This document shows positions 45,111-54,028 of a DNA stretch of 64,000 nt, piece by piece (positions within the stretch are counted from its first letter, which is position 1; each line of letters opens with the position of its first letter). Below the pieces are notes generated by a model, which saw only the letters and a program-made list of their open reading frames with translations, did not search any database and had not been told where the DNA came from. The DNA comes from Herbaspirillum seropedicae (GTDB lineage Bacteria > Pseudomonadota > Gammaproteobacteria > Burkholderiales > Burkholderiaceae_D): contig NZ_CP011930.1 of NCBI RefSeq assembly GCF_001040945.1, positions 3,015,704 through 3,079,703 on the forward strand, in the 5' to 3' direction. The position numbers and the translations under genes are program-made.

Positions 45111-46007
45111 TCAGGCGGGCGATGTGATGCGATGGGCCTGGGCCATTGCCGTGAAGGCGTCGGCCTCCAGCATCGGCACGCTGTCCGGACGGGGCACGCC
45201 CAGTTCGGCCCAGATATCCATGGGGTCGTCGGCCAGGCCGAAGGTGGCGATGCGACGGCGCAGCATTTCCTGTTCGGCTTCCAGCGCGGCCAGCGTCAGT
45301 TGCGGCGCGCTCACCTGCGCCAGCGCCGCGATGGCGGCGGCCCGGAAGGCTGCTGTATCGTCGCTGACCAGTTGCTGGCAATCGCCGATCAGGTAGCGGT
45401 GCTTGCCACCGGTGGTGCGCCAGACCAGGGCGCGGTCGCGCGAGTCGAATTCTTCCACGCCATTGGCGGTCTCGATCACTTCGGGGCCGGACATGGCCAG
45501 CCGCCCTTCCTCGGACATGATCACGGTATTGGCGCAGCGCGCCACGATGCCCATGCCGCCGAAGCAGCCATTGGCGCCGCCCACCAGCACGATCACGGGA
45601 ATGCCGGCAGCCCGTGTTTCCAGCACGGCGCGCATGACTTCGGAGACGGCGATGAGGCCGGCATTGGCTTCATGCAGGCGCACGCCGCCGGTTTCCAGCA
45701 GCAGGATCACGCCGGCCGCCTGTTTGACCACGGCGCGCCTGAGCAGCCCCACCAGCTTGGCCCCATGCACCTCGCCCACGGCTCCGCCCATGAAGCCGCC
45801 CTCTTGCGCGGCGGCCATCACGGCCTGGCCATCGAGCCGGCCTGCGCCGATGATGACGCCGTCATCGAAGGACACCGGCGCATCCAGCTGGCCCAGGTGC
45901 GGACTGACCACACGCTGGGCCGGCGGCAACAGTTCCTCGAAGCTGCCGGCGTCCAGCACGGCCAGGATGCGCTCGCGCGCCGTGGCTTCCAGATAGCTCG
46001 CGCTCAT
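45111..46007 (-). CDS. mdcD: Malonate decarboxylase beta subunit
   Basis: Carboxyltransferase-like subunit that decarboxylates malonyl-S-carrier. QEGGFMGGAVGEVHGAKLVG, LLLETGGVRLHEANAGL and GCFGGMGIVAR (oxyanion-hole glycine segments) are typical. 298 aa. Start ATG 46007 overlaps the mdcC stop by ATGA. Confidence 0.93.
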   Translation of the reverse strand: MSASYLEATARERILAVLDAGSFEELLPPAQRVVSPHLGQLDAPVSFDDGVIIGAGRLDGQAVMAAAQEGGFMGGAVGEVHGAKLVGLLRRAVVKQAAGVILLLETGGVRLHEANAGLIAVSEVMRAVLETRAAGIPVIVLVGGANGCFGGMGIVARCANTVIMSEEGRLAMSGPEVIETANGVEEFDSRDRALVWRTTGGKHRYLIGDCQQLVSDDTAAFRAAAIAALAQVSAPQLTLAALEAEQEMLRRRIATFGLADDPMDIWAELGVPRPDSVPMLEADAFTAMAQAHRITSPA

Positions 46008-46318
46008 TGGCCCTCCTCCACCATGGCTTCCACGGCCTGGTCCAGGCGCAGGCTGACCACGGCAGGCGTGGCGCCCATGTCGTTGATGGAGATGCGGGCA
46101 TCGGCCAGTTGCCAGCGCTGCTGGAAGTCGCGCATCACGGCTTCCCAGATGGCGCCGAAACCGCGTGCCGCTGTCTTCACCTCGATGGCGCAGGCGCCGT
46201 CCAAGGCCGCATTCTCGATCAGCACTTCCAGGTTGCCGGAGCTGACCACGCCGACCAGTTCAGGCGCGGCCTTGAGGCGGCGCTGGCCGTGCTCGAAGCG
46301 AAAAGTCAAAGTTTCCAT
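46004..46318 (-). CDS. mdcC: Malonate decarboxylase acyl-carrier protein
   Basis: 104-aa delta subunit carrying the 2'-(5''-phosphoribosyl)-3'-dephospho-CoA group. VVSSGNLEVLIE contains the modified Ser, most likely Ser27. AAIEVKTAARG-type central segment and a C-terminal INDMGATPAVVSLRLDQA are typical. Start ATG 46318 is 35 bases past the mdcA stop. Confidence 0.92.
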   Translation of the reverse strand: METLTFRFEHGQRRLKAAPELVGVVSSGNLEVLIENAALDGACAIEVKTAARGFGAIWEAVMRDFQQRWQLADARISINDMGATPAVVSLRLDQAVEAMVEEGQ

Positions 46319-46353
46319 ATCGTCGCTTTCATTGCGATGTCGTTGCGGATTGC

Positions 46354-48021
46354 TTACCAGTTGCGGAAGCGCTTGGGCGGGTTGTACAGCCCGCCGGAGG
46401 CCCGCACCAGGTCCTTCATGTTCTTGGCCGCCAGCAGGTCGCGGGTGGCCATGCGCTTGTCGATGCCCAGGTCTTCGGCGCGGCGGATGATGCCACGGTC
46501 GCGCAGGTTTTCCACCATGCGACGGTCGCGACCCATGCCCACCGCCGTATAACCGGCCACGCCACGGATGGCTTGCTCGCGCTCTTCTTCGGTACGGCAC
46601 AGCAGCAGGTTGGCGATGCCCTCTTCGGTGAGGATGTGGGTGACATCGTCGCCATAGATCATCACCGGCGGAATCGGCATCTTGGCCTGTTCGCCCAGTT
46701 GCCAGGCATCGAGTCTTTCGACGAAGGCCGGCTGCATGTGCTCGCGGAAGGTCTCCACCGTCTGCACCACCAGTTTCTGCCCACGCGGGATGGTATGACG
46801 CCCTGCCCTGGCCTGCTGGCCGGCCTTGAGCCAGGCCTCGCTGGCATGGCGGCGTCCGCGGGCGTCCGCCCCCATGTTGGGCGCGCCGCCGAACCCGGCG
46901 ATGCGGCCCAGCGTGGCCGTGGAGGAATTGCCCTGCAAGTCGATCTGCAGGGTCGAGCCGATGAACATGTCGCAGCCATAGTGGCCGGCGGTCTGCGAGA
47001 AAGCACGGTTGCTGCGCATGGAGCCATCGGGGCCGACGAAGAAGATGTCCGGCCGGGCGCGGATATAGTCTTCCATGCCCAGTTCGGAACCAAAGGAATG
47101 CACCGATTCCACAAACCCGGCTTCGATGGCGGGAATCAAGGCCGGATGCGGGTTGAGCGCCCAGTGCTTGCAGATCTTGCCGCGCAGGCCGAGCGATTCG
47201 GCATAGGTCGGCAGGATCAGCTCGATGGCGGCGGTATCGAAACCGATGCCGTGGTTCAGGCGCTGCACCCCGTATTCGGCATAGATGCCCTTGATGGCCA
47301 TCATCGCCATGAGCACCTGGATTTCGGAGATCTGCGCCGGGTCGCGGGTGAACAGCGGTTCGATGTAATGCGGGGTGGGCGCCTTGATGGCAAAGCCCAC
47401 CCAGTCAGCCGGGATGTCCACGCGCGGCAGTTCATCGACGATCTCGTTGACCTGGGCAATCACGATGCCGCTGGAGAAGGCCGTGGCTTCGGCAATGGCG
47501 GGCGTATCTTCGGTGTTGGGGCCGGTGTAGAGGTTGCCGTGGCGGTCGGCGGCCTGGGCGGCCACCAGCGCCACGCGCGGGGTCAGGTCGACGAAGTAGC
47601 GCCCGAACAATTCCAGGTAGGTATGGATGGCGCCGATGTTGAGCTTGCCGGCCGAGGCCAGCTTGGCCAAGCGGCCGGCCTGGGGACCGGAGAAGGAAAA
47701 GTCCAGCCGGTCGGCAATGCCCTTCTCGAACACGTCCAGATGTTCCGGCAGGGCCAGCACCGAGAACAGCATGTGCAAGCCATTGACCCGTGCCGGGTCG
47801 AGCGCCGCCAGTCCCTTGGCCAGGAAATCGGCCTGCTTCTGGTTGTTGCCCTCGACGCAGACCCGGTCGCCGTTTTCCAGCACCGCATAGAGCAGGTCCG
47901 CCAGTTTGTCGGCAGGCGCGATCTTGCCCTGCAACTGGCTGCCCAATACGGCGGTGGCGCGCGCCAGCCGCTGTTCACGGTTCTTCTGGCGCGCATTCCA
48001 CACGCGTTCGCTGCTACTCAT
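46354..48021 (-). CDS. mdcA: Malonate decarboxylase alpha subunit
   Basis: Acetyl-carrier:malonate transferase, the CoA-transferase-like subunit that swaps malonyl for acetyl on MdcC. 555 aa, with EGNNQKQADFLAKGLAAL, VDLTPRVALVAAQAADRHG, LNHGIGFDTAAIEL and the CoA-transferase Glu region typical of family members. The ATG at 48021 directly follows the TAA of the TRAP membrane subunit, so uptake and decarboxylation are one transcription and translation unit. Confidence 0.95.
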   Translation of the reverse strand: MSSSERVWNARQKNREQRLARATAVLGSQLQGKIAPADKLADLLYAVLENGDRVCVEGNNQKQADFLAKGLAALDPARVNGLHMLFSVLALPEHLDVFEKGIADRLDFSFSGPQAGRLAKLASAGKLNIGAIHTYLELFGRYFVDLTPRVALVAAQAADRHGNLYTGPNTEDTPAIAEATAFSSGIVIAQVNEIVDELPRVDIPADWVGFAIKAPTPHYIEPLFTRDPAQISEIQVLMAMMAIKGIYAEYGVQRLNHGIGFDTAAIELILPTYAESLGLRGKICKHWALNPHPALIPAIEAGFVESVHSFGSELGMEDYIRARPDIFFVGPDGSMRSNRAFSQTAGHYGCDMFIGSTLQIDLQGNSSTATLGRIAGFGGAPNMGADARGRRHASEAWLKAGQQARAGRHTIPRGQKLVVQTVETFREHMQPAFVERLDAWQLGEQAKMPIPPVMIYGDDVTHILTEEGIANLLLCRTEEEREQAIRGVAGYTAVGMGRDRRMVENLRDRGIIRRAEDLGIDKRMATRDLLAAKNMKDLVRASGGLYNPPKRFRNW

Positions 48022-49371
48022 TTACTTGGCTCCCATCAACAGATCAGGCAATAAGGTCGCGATGCCGGGGAACATGCACAGGAGCAGGACCGCCAGGAAC
48101 ATCAGCGCCAGGAAAGGAATCGTCCCCTTGATGACATCGCCCAGTGCGATATCGGGGGCGATGTTCTTGATCACGAACAGGTTCAGTCCCACCGGCGGAT
48201 GGATCAGCCCCATCTCCATGACCACGGTCATGACGATGCCGAACCAGATCAGGTCGAAGCCTGCGGCCTTGAGTGGCGGCAGGATGATGGGCGCGGTCAT
48301 GAGGATGATCGACACCGGCGGCAGGAAGAAGCCCAGCACGATCACCATGCCCAGGATCACCGCCAGCAGCAGCCATTTCGACAGGTGCAGGTCGACCACC
48401 CACTGCGCCGCCGACTGGCTGATGTGCAGGTAGCTCATCACATAGGAATACAGCAGCGACATGCCGATGATCAACAGCAGCATGCCTGATTCCTTGATGG
48501 TGGAACTGAGGAAGGGCGCGATCTCACGCGGCTTGTAGATGCGATAGACCACCGCGATCAAGACCAGCGCCAGCAACGCGCCCAGGCCGGCGGTCTCGGA
48601 CGGCGTGGCCAGGCCGCCATAGAGCGCCACCATCACGCCGATCAGGAGGATCAGGAAAGGCAGCACGCGGGGCAGCATTTCCACCTTCTGCGCCAGCGTG
48701 AAATGCTCGTCATCCAGATAGGCCGACTTGGCGCCGCCGGCGCTATAGACCGCATGCGCCAGCCTGTATTCCTTGCGGGCGCGGTAGACGGCATAGCCGG
48801 CAAACAGGAGCACCAGCAGCACGCCCGGCCCGATGCCGGCCAGGAACAGGCGGCCCAGCGACTGCTCGGCCGCCACCGCATACAGGATCATGGTGATCGA
48901 GGGCGGCAGCAAAATGCCAAGGGTACCGCCGGCAGCGATGATGCCGGCGGCAAACCCGGGCGAGTAGCCTCGTCGGCGCATCTCCGGAATGCCCGCCGAA
49001 CCGATGGCCGAGCAGGTCGCCGGCGACGAGCCGGCCATGGCCGCAAACAGCGCGCAGGCAAACACGTTGGCAATGCCCAGCCCGCCCGGCACCTTGTTCA
49101 ACCAGGCGTGGATGGCCGAATACAAGTCCTTGCCCGCAGGGGATTTGCCGATGGCCGCCCCCTTGAGGATGAACAGCGGAATGGACAGCAGCGTGATGGA
49201 AGCGATTTCTTCGTAGACGTTCTGCGTGATGGTGTCCAGCGACGATTCCGGCATGAAGAAATACATGAAGCCGGTCGCCACCACGCCCAGCGCGAAAGCG
49301 ATCGGCATCCCCGAACACATCACCACGATGGTGACCACGCCATAGAGCACACCCAGGGTCAGCGGACTCAT
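48022..49371 (-). CDS. TRAP transporter large membrane subunit
   Basis: DctM/SiaM-type permease of 449 aa with 11-12 hydrophobic segments. Motifs include MAGSSPATCSAIGSAGIPEM, GTLGILLPPSITMILY and MGLIHPPVGLNLFVI. Position directly before mdcA suggests malonate (or a related dicarboxylate) as substrate, as in rhizobial MatPQM; substrate not shown here. Start ATG 49371 overlaps the small-subunit stop by ATGA. Confidence 0.92.
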   Translation of the reverse strand: MSPLTLGVLYGVVTIVVMCSGMPIAFALGVVATGFMYFFMPESSLDTITQNVYEEIASITLLSIPLFILKGAAIGKSPAGKDLYSAIHAWLNKVPGGLGIANVFACALFAAMAGSSPATCSAIGSAGIPEMRRRGYSPGFAAGIIAAGGTLGILLPPSITMILYAVAAEQSLGRLFLAGIGPGVLLVLLFAGYAVYRARKEYRLAHAVYSAGGAKSAYLDDEHFTLAQKVEMLPRVLPFLILLIGVMVALYGGLATPSETAGLGALLALVLIAVVYRIYKPREIAPFLSSTIKESGMLLLIIGMSLLYSYVMSYLHISQSAAQWVVDLHLSKWLLLAVILGMVIVLGFFLPPVSIILMTAPIILPPLKAAGFDLIWFGIVMTVVMEMGLIHPPVGLNLFVIKNIAPDIALGDVIKGTIPFLALMFLAVLLLCMFPGIATLLPDLLMGAK

Positions 49372-49946
49372 TGCGCACCTCCCGCCGGCGTTGCGGGTAC
49401 GGTGCCGGTGATGCGCACCAGCACCTGCACCAGCAATTGCAGCGTGAGCATGGTCATGCCCAGCGCCATCAGCGAATACGGGATCCACAGCGGCGGCGCG
49501 AAGGTCGAGGAAGTGGTCTGTCCTTCCACCCAGGCTTCATGGAACAGCGCCCACGATTTCCAGGTGAAGAAGGCGCAGAAGAGCAAGGACACCACATCCA
49601 CGATGAACATGCGCACCCGGTTGGCCAGCGGCGAGAGCATGCCCGCCAGCGCCTCGATACCGATATGACCGCGCAGCGACTGCACATAGGCCGAGCACAG
49701 GAAGATCACGCCCACCAGCATGAACACCGAGGCTTCATCCTGCCAGTCGGTGGGCTGATGGAAGAAGTAACGCACCACCACCGAATAGGTGAGGATGCAG
49801 GATGTGACCAGGAGCGCAATCATGCCCAGGAACACGGCCACCCGATGGTAGCCCCGCAGGAAGGCCCCCAGCCAGGCCACTGGGGCGCTGGCCGGCACTT
49901 CGGGGCGCGTCGCTGCCGCGCCGGGCATCTCGAAGCCATGACTCAT
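49368..49946 (-). CDS. TRAP transporter small membrane subunit
   Basis: DctQ-type subunit of 192 aa with four helices (VAVFLGMIALLVTSCILTYS; DEASVFMLVGVIFLCSAYV; MFIVDVVSLLFCAFFTWKSW; SLMALGMTMLTLQLLVQVLV) and the conserved RYFFHQPTDWQDE motif. A short Pro/Ala cytosolic N-terminus precedes helix 1. Start ATG 49946 overlaps the binding-protein stop. Confidence 0.9.
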   Translation of the reverse strand: MSHGFEMPGAAATRPEVPASAPVAWLGAFLRGYHRVAVFLGMIALLVTSCILTYSVVVRYFFHQPTDWQDEASVFMLVGVIFLCSAYVQSLRGHIGIEALAGMLSPLANRVRMFIVDVVSLLFCAFFTWKSWALFHEAWVEGQTTSSTFAPPLWIPYSLMALGMTMLTLQLLVQVLVRITGTVPATPAGGAQ

Positions 49947-50965
49947 AAGGTCTTCTCCGCCAGGGCCAGCAGCTTGGCGCAATTGGCGTTGCGCGCCGCG
50001 AAGTCCTTCCAGGCGGTGTTGCGGGCGATGTCCTGCCACTTCTTGACGACCTCGGCATTCAGGTCCACCACCTTGGCGCCGGCCTTCTGGTAGACCTGGG
50101 CCACGGCGATGTCATCGGCCTGGGCGGCCTTGGTGGCGAACTGTTCCATCTCGGCGCCCACGGCCATGATGACGGACTGCTGGTCCTTGGGCAGGCGCTC
50201 GAAGACGGCCTTGGAGATCATCAGCGGTTCGAACATGTACCAGTAGGCCTTGTCGCGCCCCGTGGTGAGGGCCTTGGCGACTTCTTCCAGGCGGAAGGAC
50301 ATGAAGGAAGTCGACGAGGTCATCGCCGCATCCATCGCGCCAGTCTGCATGGCGGCGTAGATTTCATTGGAGGGCAGCGTGACCACGGCGGCGCCCGCTT
50401 CCTTCAAGATCAGGTCCATCTCGCGCGAGCCGCCGCGCACCTTCATGCCCTTGGCGTCAGACGGATCGACGATGGGCTTGCCGCGCGAGGCCACGCCGCC
50501 GGCCTGCCAGATCCAGCTGACGATGATCACGCCCTTCTCGGCCAGTACGCGGGCCAGCTCCTTGCCGACTTCGGCATTCTTCCAGGCCGCGCCTTGCTGG
50601 TAGGACGTCACCAGGCCGGGCATGAGGCCGATATTGGTTTCGGGCACTTCGCCGCCGGCGTAGTTCAGCGGCACCAGCGACATGTCCAGCGCGCCCTTGC
50701 GCATGGCCGAGAACTGGGCATTGGTCTTCATCAGGGATGAACCGGGGTAGATCTCGAACTTCAAGGCGCCCTTGGTGCGTTCGCTGACCTGCTGGGCAAA
50801 CATGCGCACCAGGCGGTCGCGGAAGTCGCCTTCTGTCAGGGTGCCGCCGGGGAACTGGTGCGAAATCTTCAGGCTGGCCGTTTGCGCCCAGACCGAGGGA
50901 ACGGCGCTGGCCAATGGGGCTGCTGCGAGGGTGCCAAGAAACTGACGACGGGTGAATGCGCTCAT
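49943..50965 (-). CDS. TRAP transporter substrate-binding protein
   Basis: DctP-type periplasmic receptor of 340 aa. The N-terminus FTRRQFLGTLAAAPLASA has a twin-arginine-type signal, and mature sequence starts near ASLKISHQFPGG. Conserved segments are FEIYPGSSLMK, PIVDPSDAKGMKVRGGS (the substrate-contact Arg region) and LPSNEIYAAMQTGAMDA. First gene of the malonate operon, divergent from the GntR regulator. Confidence 0.92.
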   Translation of the reverse strand: MSAFTRRQFLGTLAAAPLASAVPSVWAQTASLKISHQFPGGTLTEGDFRDRLVRMFAQQVSERTKGALKFEIYPGSSLMKTNAQFSAMRKGALDMSLVPLNYAGGEVPETNIGLMPGLVTSYQQGAAWKNAEVGKELARVLAEKGVIIVSWIWQAGGVASRGKPIVDPSDAKGMKVRGGSREMDLILKEAGAAVVTLPSNEIYAAMQTGAMDAAMTSSTSFMSFRLEEVAKALTTGRDKAYWYMFEPLMISKAVFERLPKDQQSVIMAVGAEMEQFATKAAQADDIAVAQVYQKAGAKVVDLNAEVVKKWQDIARNTAWKDFAARNANCAKLLALAEKTL

Positions 50966-51022
50966 GCTGGTATCTCCTCCAGGATTGATGGGACTGCGTG
51001 TGTTTTTATGCTCTCATCGTGT

Positions 51023-51048
51023 ATACAATTTCATAGGAAACGCATACA
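51023..51048. promoter_or_regulatory. Candidate GntR operator in the divergent promoter region
   Basis: Two related half-sites in direct orientation: GTATACAATT (51021-51030) and CGCATACATT (51041-51050). The shared ATACA cores are 21 bases apart, about two helical turns. They lie between the transporter operon and the regulator gene. Confidence 0.45.
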
Positions 51049-51111
51049 TTGTCAAGCATAAATCCCGTGGAGGCCCTTTCTTTTACAATGCTGACTTTAG
51101 AGGCAAACGCC

Positions 51112-51780
51112 ATGGATACGCCAAAAACCCGCGCTGAAGCGCTCCGCGAGTCAATCGAAGAACTTATCGCTGTCAGCAAGCTGTCGCCCGGCCAGCACCT
51201 GGATGAGACATCGCTGGCCGAGGAATTCGGTGTCTCGCGCACCCCCATCCGCGAGGCGCTGATCCAGCTGGCCTCGATGGGCATCGTCGAGATGCGCCCG
51301 CGCCGGGGCGCCATCGTGGCCGAGATCGGCCCGCAACAGCTCATTGAAATGTTTGAAGTGATGGCCGAGTTCGAGGCCATGTGCGGCCGCCTGGCGGCGC
51401 GCCGGATGACGCCGGCCGAGCATGCCGAGCTGCTGGCGGCGCACCAGGCCTGCCAGGCGGCGCGCGACGCCAATGATCCGGATGCCTATTTCTATCTCAA
51501 CGAAGCCTTCCACGACCATATCTACGCTGGCAGCCACAATGGCTTCCTGGCCGATCAGGCGCGCGCCCTGCACCGCCGCCTGCGGCCCTATCGGCGACTG
51601 CAGCTGCGGGTGCGGGACAGGCTCAAGAGCTCCTTCGACGAACACCAGGCAGTGGTCGACGCCATCATCTCCGGCGACGCCGAGAAGACCGTGGACCTGC
51701 TGCGCGAGCACATCATGATCCAGGGGCAGCGCTTTGCCGACCTGGTGGCCTCGCTGCATCAGCTGAAATCGGCCGCCTAA
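51112..51780 (+). CDS. GntR-family regulator, FCD (FadR) subgroup
   Basis: 222 aa from ATG 51112. The N-terminal winged HTH has SPGQHLDETSLAEEFGVSRT then PIREALIQLASMGIVEMRPR. The FCD ligand domain (about residues 85-215) has metal-ligand-type residues in FEVMAEFEAMCGRLAA, YLNEAFHDHIYAGSHN and LREHIMIQG. Divergent from the malonate operon, so the likely effector is malonate or a derivative (inference). ATG 51112 has AGAGG ten bases upstream; ATG 51049 and 51088 are in-frame alternatives. Confidence 0.9.
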   Translation: MDTPKTRAEALRESIEELIAVSKLSPGQHLDETSLAEEFGVSRTPIREALIQLASMGIVEMRPRRGAIVAEIGPQQLIEMFEVMAEFEAMCGRLAARRMTPAEHAELLAAHQACQAARDANDPDAYFYLNEAFHDHIYAGSHNGFLADQARALHRRLRPYRRLQLRVRDRLKSSFDEHQAVVDAIISGDAEKTVDLLREHIMIQGQRFADLVASLHQLKSAA

Positions 51781-51787
51781 GGCGGCC
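51771..51787. terminator. Perfect palindrome over the gntR stop codon
   Basis: GGCCGCC-TAA-GGCGGCC spans the TAA of the regulator gene and ends 4 bases before the convergent pseudouridine-synthase stop. The stem may act as a short bidirectional transcription barrier; no T-tract on either side. Confidence 0.45.
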
Positions 51788-51791
51788 ACTC

Positions 51792-52691
51792 TCAAAGATT
51801 GCGTTCACTGCTGAAGTGACGTTCGCTGCCATCGAGCGGATCGATGAAGAACAGTGACCGGGCCAGCAGCTTGAGCGGCTTGTCCAGGTCATCGGCCACG
51901 CCGACCGGCACCGCCTCCGGATAGAACAGGTCATTGAGGATGGGGATGCCCAGCGCAGCCATGTGTACCCGCAACTGGTGACGCCGCCCGGTGACCGGTT
52001 CCAGCCGGTACAGGCCCAGCGCGCCACGAGCCTCGATGAGCGAGATATGGGTCTCGGAATTGGGCGCGCCCTCGGCTTCATGCATCTTGAAGAACTGCTC
52101 GGGAATCTCCTCCACCCGGCTGCGATGCACGCGCGGCAGCTCGAGATCGCTGCGCAGCGGGGCAATGGCTTCATAGACCTTGAACATGGCGCGCTGCTGG
52201 AACATCGACTGGTACTTGCCACGGCTGGCCGGCTGGTGGGAGAAGACGATCACCCCGGCCGTCTCGCGGTCCAGGCGGTGGATGGGCACCAGGTCTTGCA
52301 GGCCGGTGGCTTTCTTCAGGCGCACCAGCAGCGTCTCCTGCACGAAGCGCCCGGTCGGGATCACCGGCAGGAAGTGCGGTTTGTCGGCCACCAGCAGGTG
52401 ATCATCCAGATGCAGGATCTTCTCTTCCACGGGTATGCGCGCTTCGCCCTGCGGCAGTTCGCGATAGTAGAAGATGCAGTCGCCGCTGCGGTAGGGCGTA
52501 TCAGGCTGCAACGCTTCCCCATGCTGGTTGCGCACTTCTCCACGCAGCAGGCGTTCGCGCCAGACCGGCTCCGGCACGGCGGTAAAGCGCTCGGCCAGGA
52601 AAGACAGCATAGTGCGCCATGGCCCCGGCTGCAGCCACAGATAGCTGGGTGACAGCCCCTCGCGCATGGGCAGGGTCGGGGTCGGCCTCAT
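51792..52691 (-). CDS. RluA-family pseudouridine synthase
   Basis: 299 aa. The catalytic motif IHRLDRETAG carries the invariant Asp; VADKPHFLPVIPTG and GRRHQLRVHMAALGIPI are other family motifs. Target RNA cannot be told from sequence. Start ATG 52691 (MRPTPTLPMREG) overlaps the hipA stop by ATGA, so it is translated as the third gene of a hipB-hipA transcript, which is unusual company. Confidence 0.92.
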   Translation of the reverse strand: MRPTPTLPMREGLSPSYLWLQPGPWRTMLSFLAERFTAVPEPVWRERLLRGEVRNQHGEALQPDTPYRSGDCIFYYRELPQGEARIPVEEKILHLDDHLLVADKPHFLPVIPTGRFVQETLLVRLKKATGLQDLVPIHRLDRETAGVIVFSHQPASRGKYQSMFQQRAMFKVYEAIAPLRSDLELPRVHRSRVEEIPEQFFKMHEAEGAPNSETHISLIEARGALGLYRLEPVTGRRHQLRVHMAALGIPILNDLFYPEAVPVGVADDLDKPLKLLARSLFFIDPLDGSERHFSSERNL

Positions 52692-54028
52692 GCGCCCTCC
52701 CCGCCGGCGGTGGCAGCTTTGCGGGCGGCGCGGCGACGCCAGGCGAGTACGCTGGCGTTGGCGTCCAGGTGACTCAGCAGCCGCGTGCGCTGGGCGTCGG
52801 TCAATGGCAGGCTGGCGATCAAGGCCGGCCATTGCGTCATGGCGCGCTCCACCGTGTCCACCAGGACGGCCTGCAACTTCGGTTCCGGGATGCGCCACAG
52901 ATTGGCCAATTGGCGCAGGATGGCGGGGGTGAGCAATTGCTTGCCCTTCTGGCCCGGCACGAAGGCCAGGGCATGGCCATCACCGCCCACATAGGCGGCG
53001 TAGGCCACGATGTCATAGGCCGGCGACAAGGCGGCGGCCTGGGGCGTGTGATAGAGCAGGCTGAAGTTCTTCAGATGGGCGTCGAAATTGCCGAGCAGCT
53101 CGTTGACCTTGATCCGCCGCAGCAATTCATACACATCCTCCACCCCGCGCGTACTGCGTTCCAGCAGCACTACCCCGATGGCGGCATAGCTGCCCACATA
53201 CTTGGCTCCTGGCGCGGTGCCGGTGACCTGGGCGAAATCCTCCATGTGCAGCCGGCCCGTGGGCGTGGGCGCGTCGCGGTCGAAACGTTGCACCAGCAGA
53301 AAGCGGCTGGCGTCATTGCGCAAGCCGAACGGCAGATGCTCCGCAATGGCTGAGAGCGGCTCCAGGCTGAAGCGGCAGGTATGGACACCCGCCGCCGCCG
53401 CCAGCGTGAGCGAGGAAAATTCGACCTGCGGCATGTTGGGATAATCGGTGGCCGGCAGCTTGGCGATGAAGTGGCTGCCGTGGCTGTCCTTGGAACGCAT
53501 GACGTAGCGTCCTCCCGCTTCCCTGACCAGGGCCAGCTTGGGCTGCACCCCCGAGAGTGATTCCCCGCCCGGCACCGGCAACTGGCCCGAACTCATCTCG
53601 TAGCTGTCATGTCCCTGGCCCAGCAGGCGCCCCAGTCCACGTTCATCGAGCTCTTCGGCGCTGGCCGAGACATCGCCGGGCAAGTCGCGCCCGCAATAGG
53701 CCAGCAGGCCGAATTCATCATCCGGCGCCAGGCCTGCGCGCTGCACCAGATGCTTGCGCAGTTGCCCTTCCGGCAACAGGTTCTGGAAGAACGGTGGCAA
53801 GCCGCCGCGACCATCACCCCGGTTGGCCGCCAGGGTAGGATCGAGCAACTGGGCGCGAGTGCGTTCTTCGGTAGAGGCGCTGTAGAGCTGGGACAGGACG
53901 GGCCGTTGCGGACCTTGCAGGGCATAGGCGTCATCGAAACGGAAATAGCAACGTCCATCGTCGAGGGCAAACAGCGAACCGACCTCGGTCTGGCCCAGGC
54001 GTATGCGCAGGGAACGCAACATGCTCAT
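52688..54028 (-). CDS. hipA: HipA-type Ser/Thr kinase toxin
   Basis: 446 aa, HipA family. N-terminal HipA_N region (LGQTEVGSLFALDDGR), LPPFFQNLLPEG, nucleotide-binding SLSGVQPKLAL, catalytic loop NFDAHLKNFSLL with the Asp and Asn, and Mg-binding SPAYDIVAYA. All key kinase residues are present, so it looks active. The family phosphorylates aminoacyl-tRNA synthetases, triggering growth arrest. Start ATG 54028 overlaps the antitoxin stop. Confidence 0.93.
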   Translation of the reverse strand: MSMLRSLRIRLGQTEVGSLFALDDGRCYFRFDDAYALQGPQRPVLSQLYSASTEERTRAQLLDPTLAANRGDGRGGLPPFFQNLLPEGQLRKHLVQRAGLAPDDEFGLLAYCGRDLPGDVSASAEELDERGLGRLLGQGHDSYEMSSGQLPVPGGESLSGVQPKLALVREAGGRYVMRSKDSHGSHFIAKLPATDYPNMPQVEFSSLTLAAAAGVHTCRFSLEPLSAIAEHLPFGLRNDASRFLLVQRFDRDAPTPTGRLHMEDFAQVTGTAPGAKYVGSYAAIGVVLLERSTRGVEDVYELLRRIKVNELLGNFDAHLKNFSLLYHTPQAAALSPAYDIVAYAAYVGGDGHALAFVPGQKGKQLLTPAILRQLANLWRIPEPKLQAVLVDTVERAMTQWPALIASLPLTDAQRTRLLSHLDANASVLAWRRRAARKAATAGGEGA

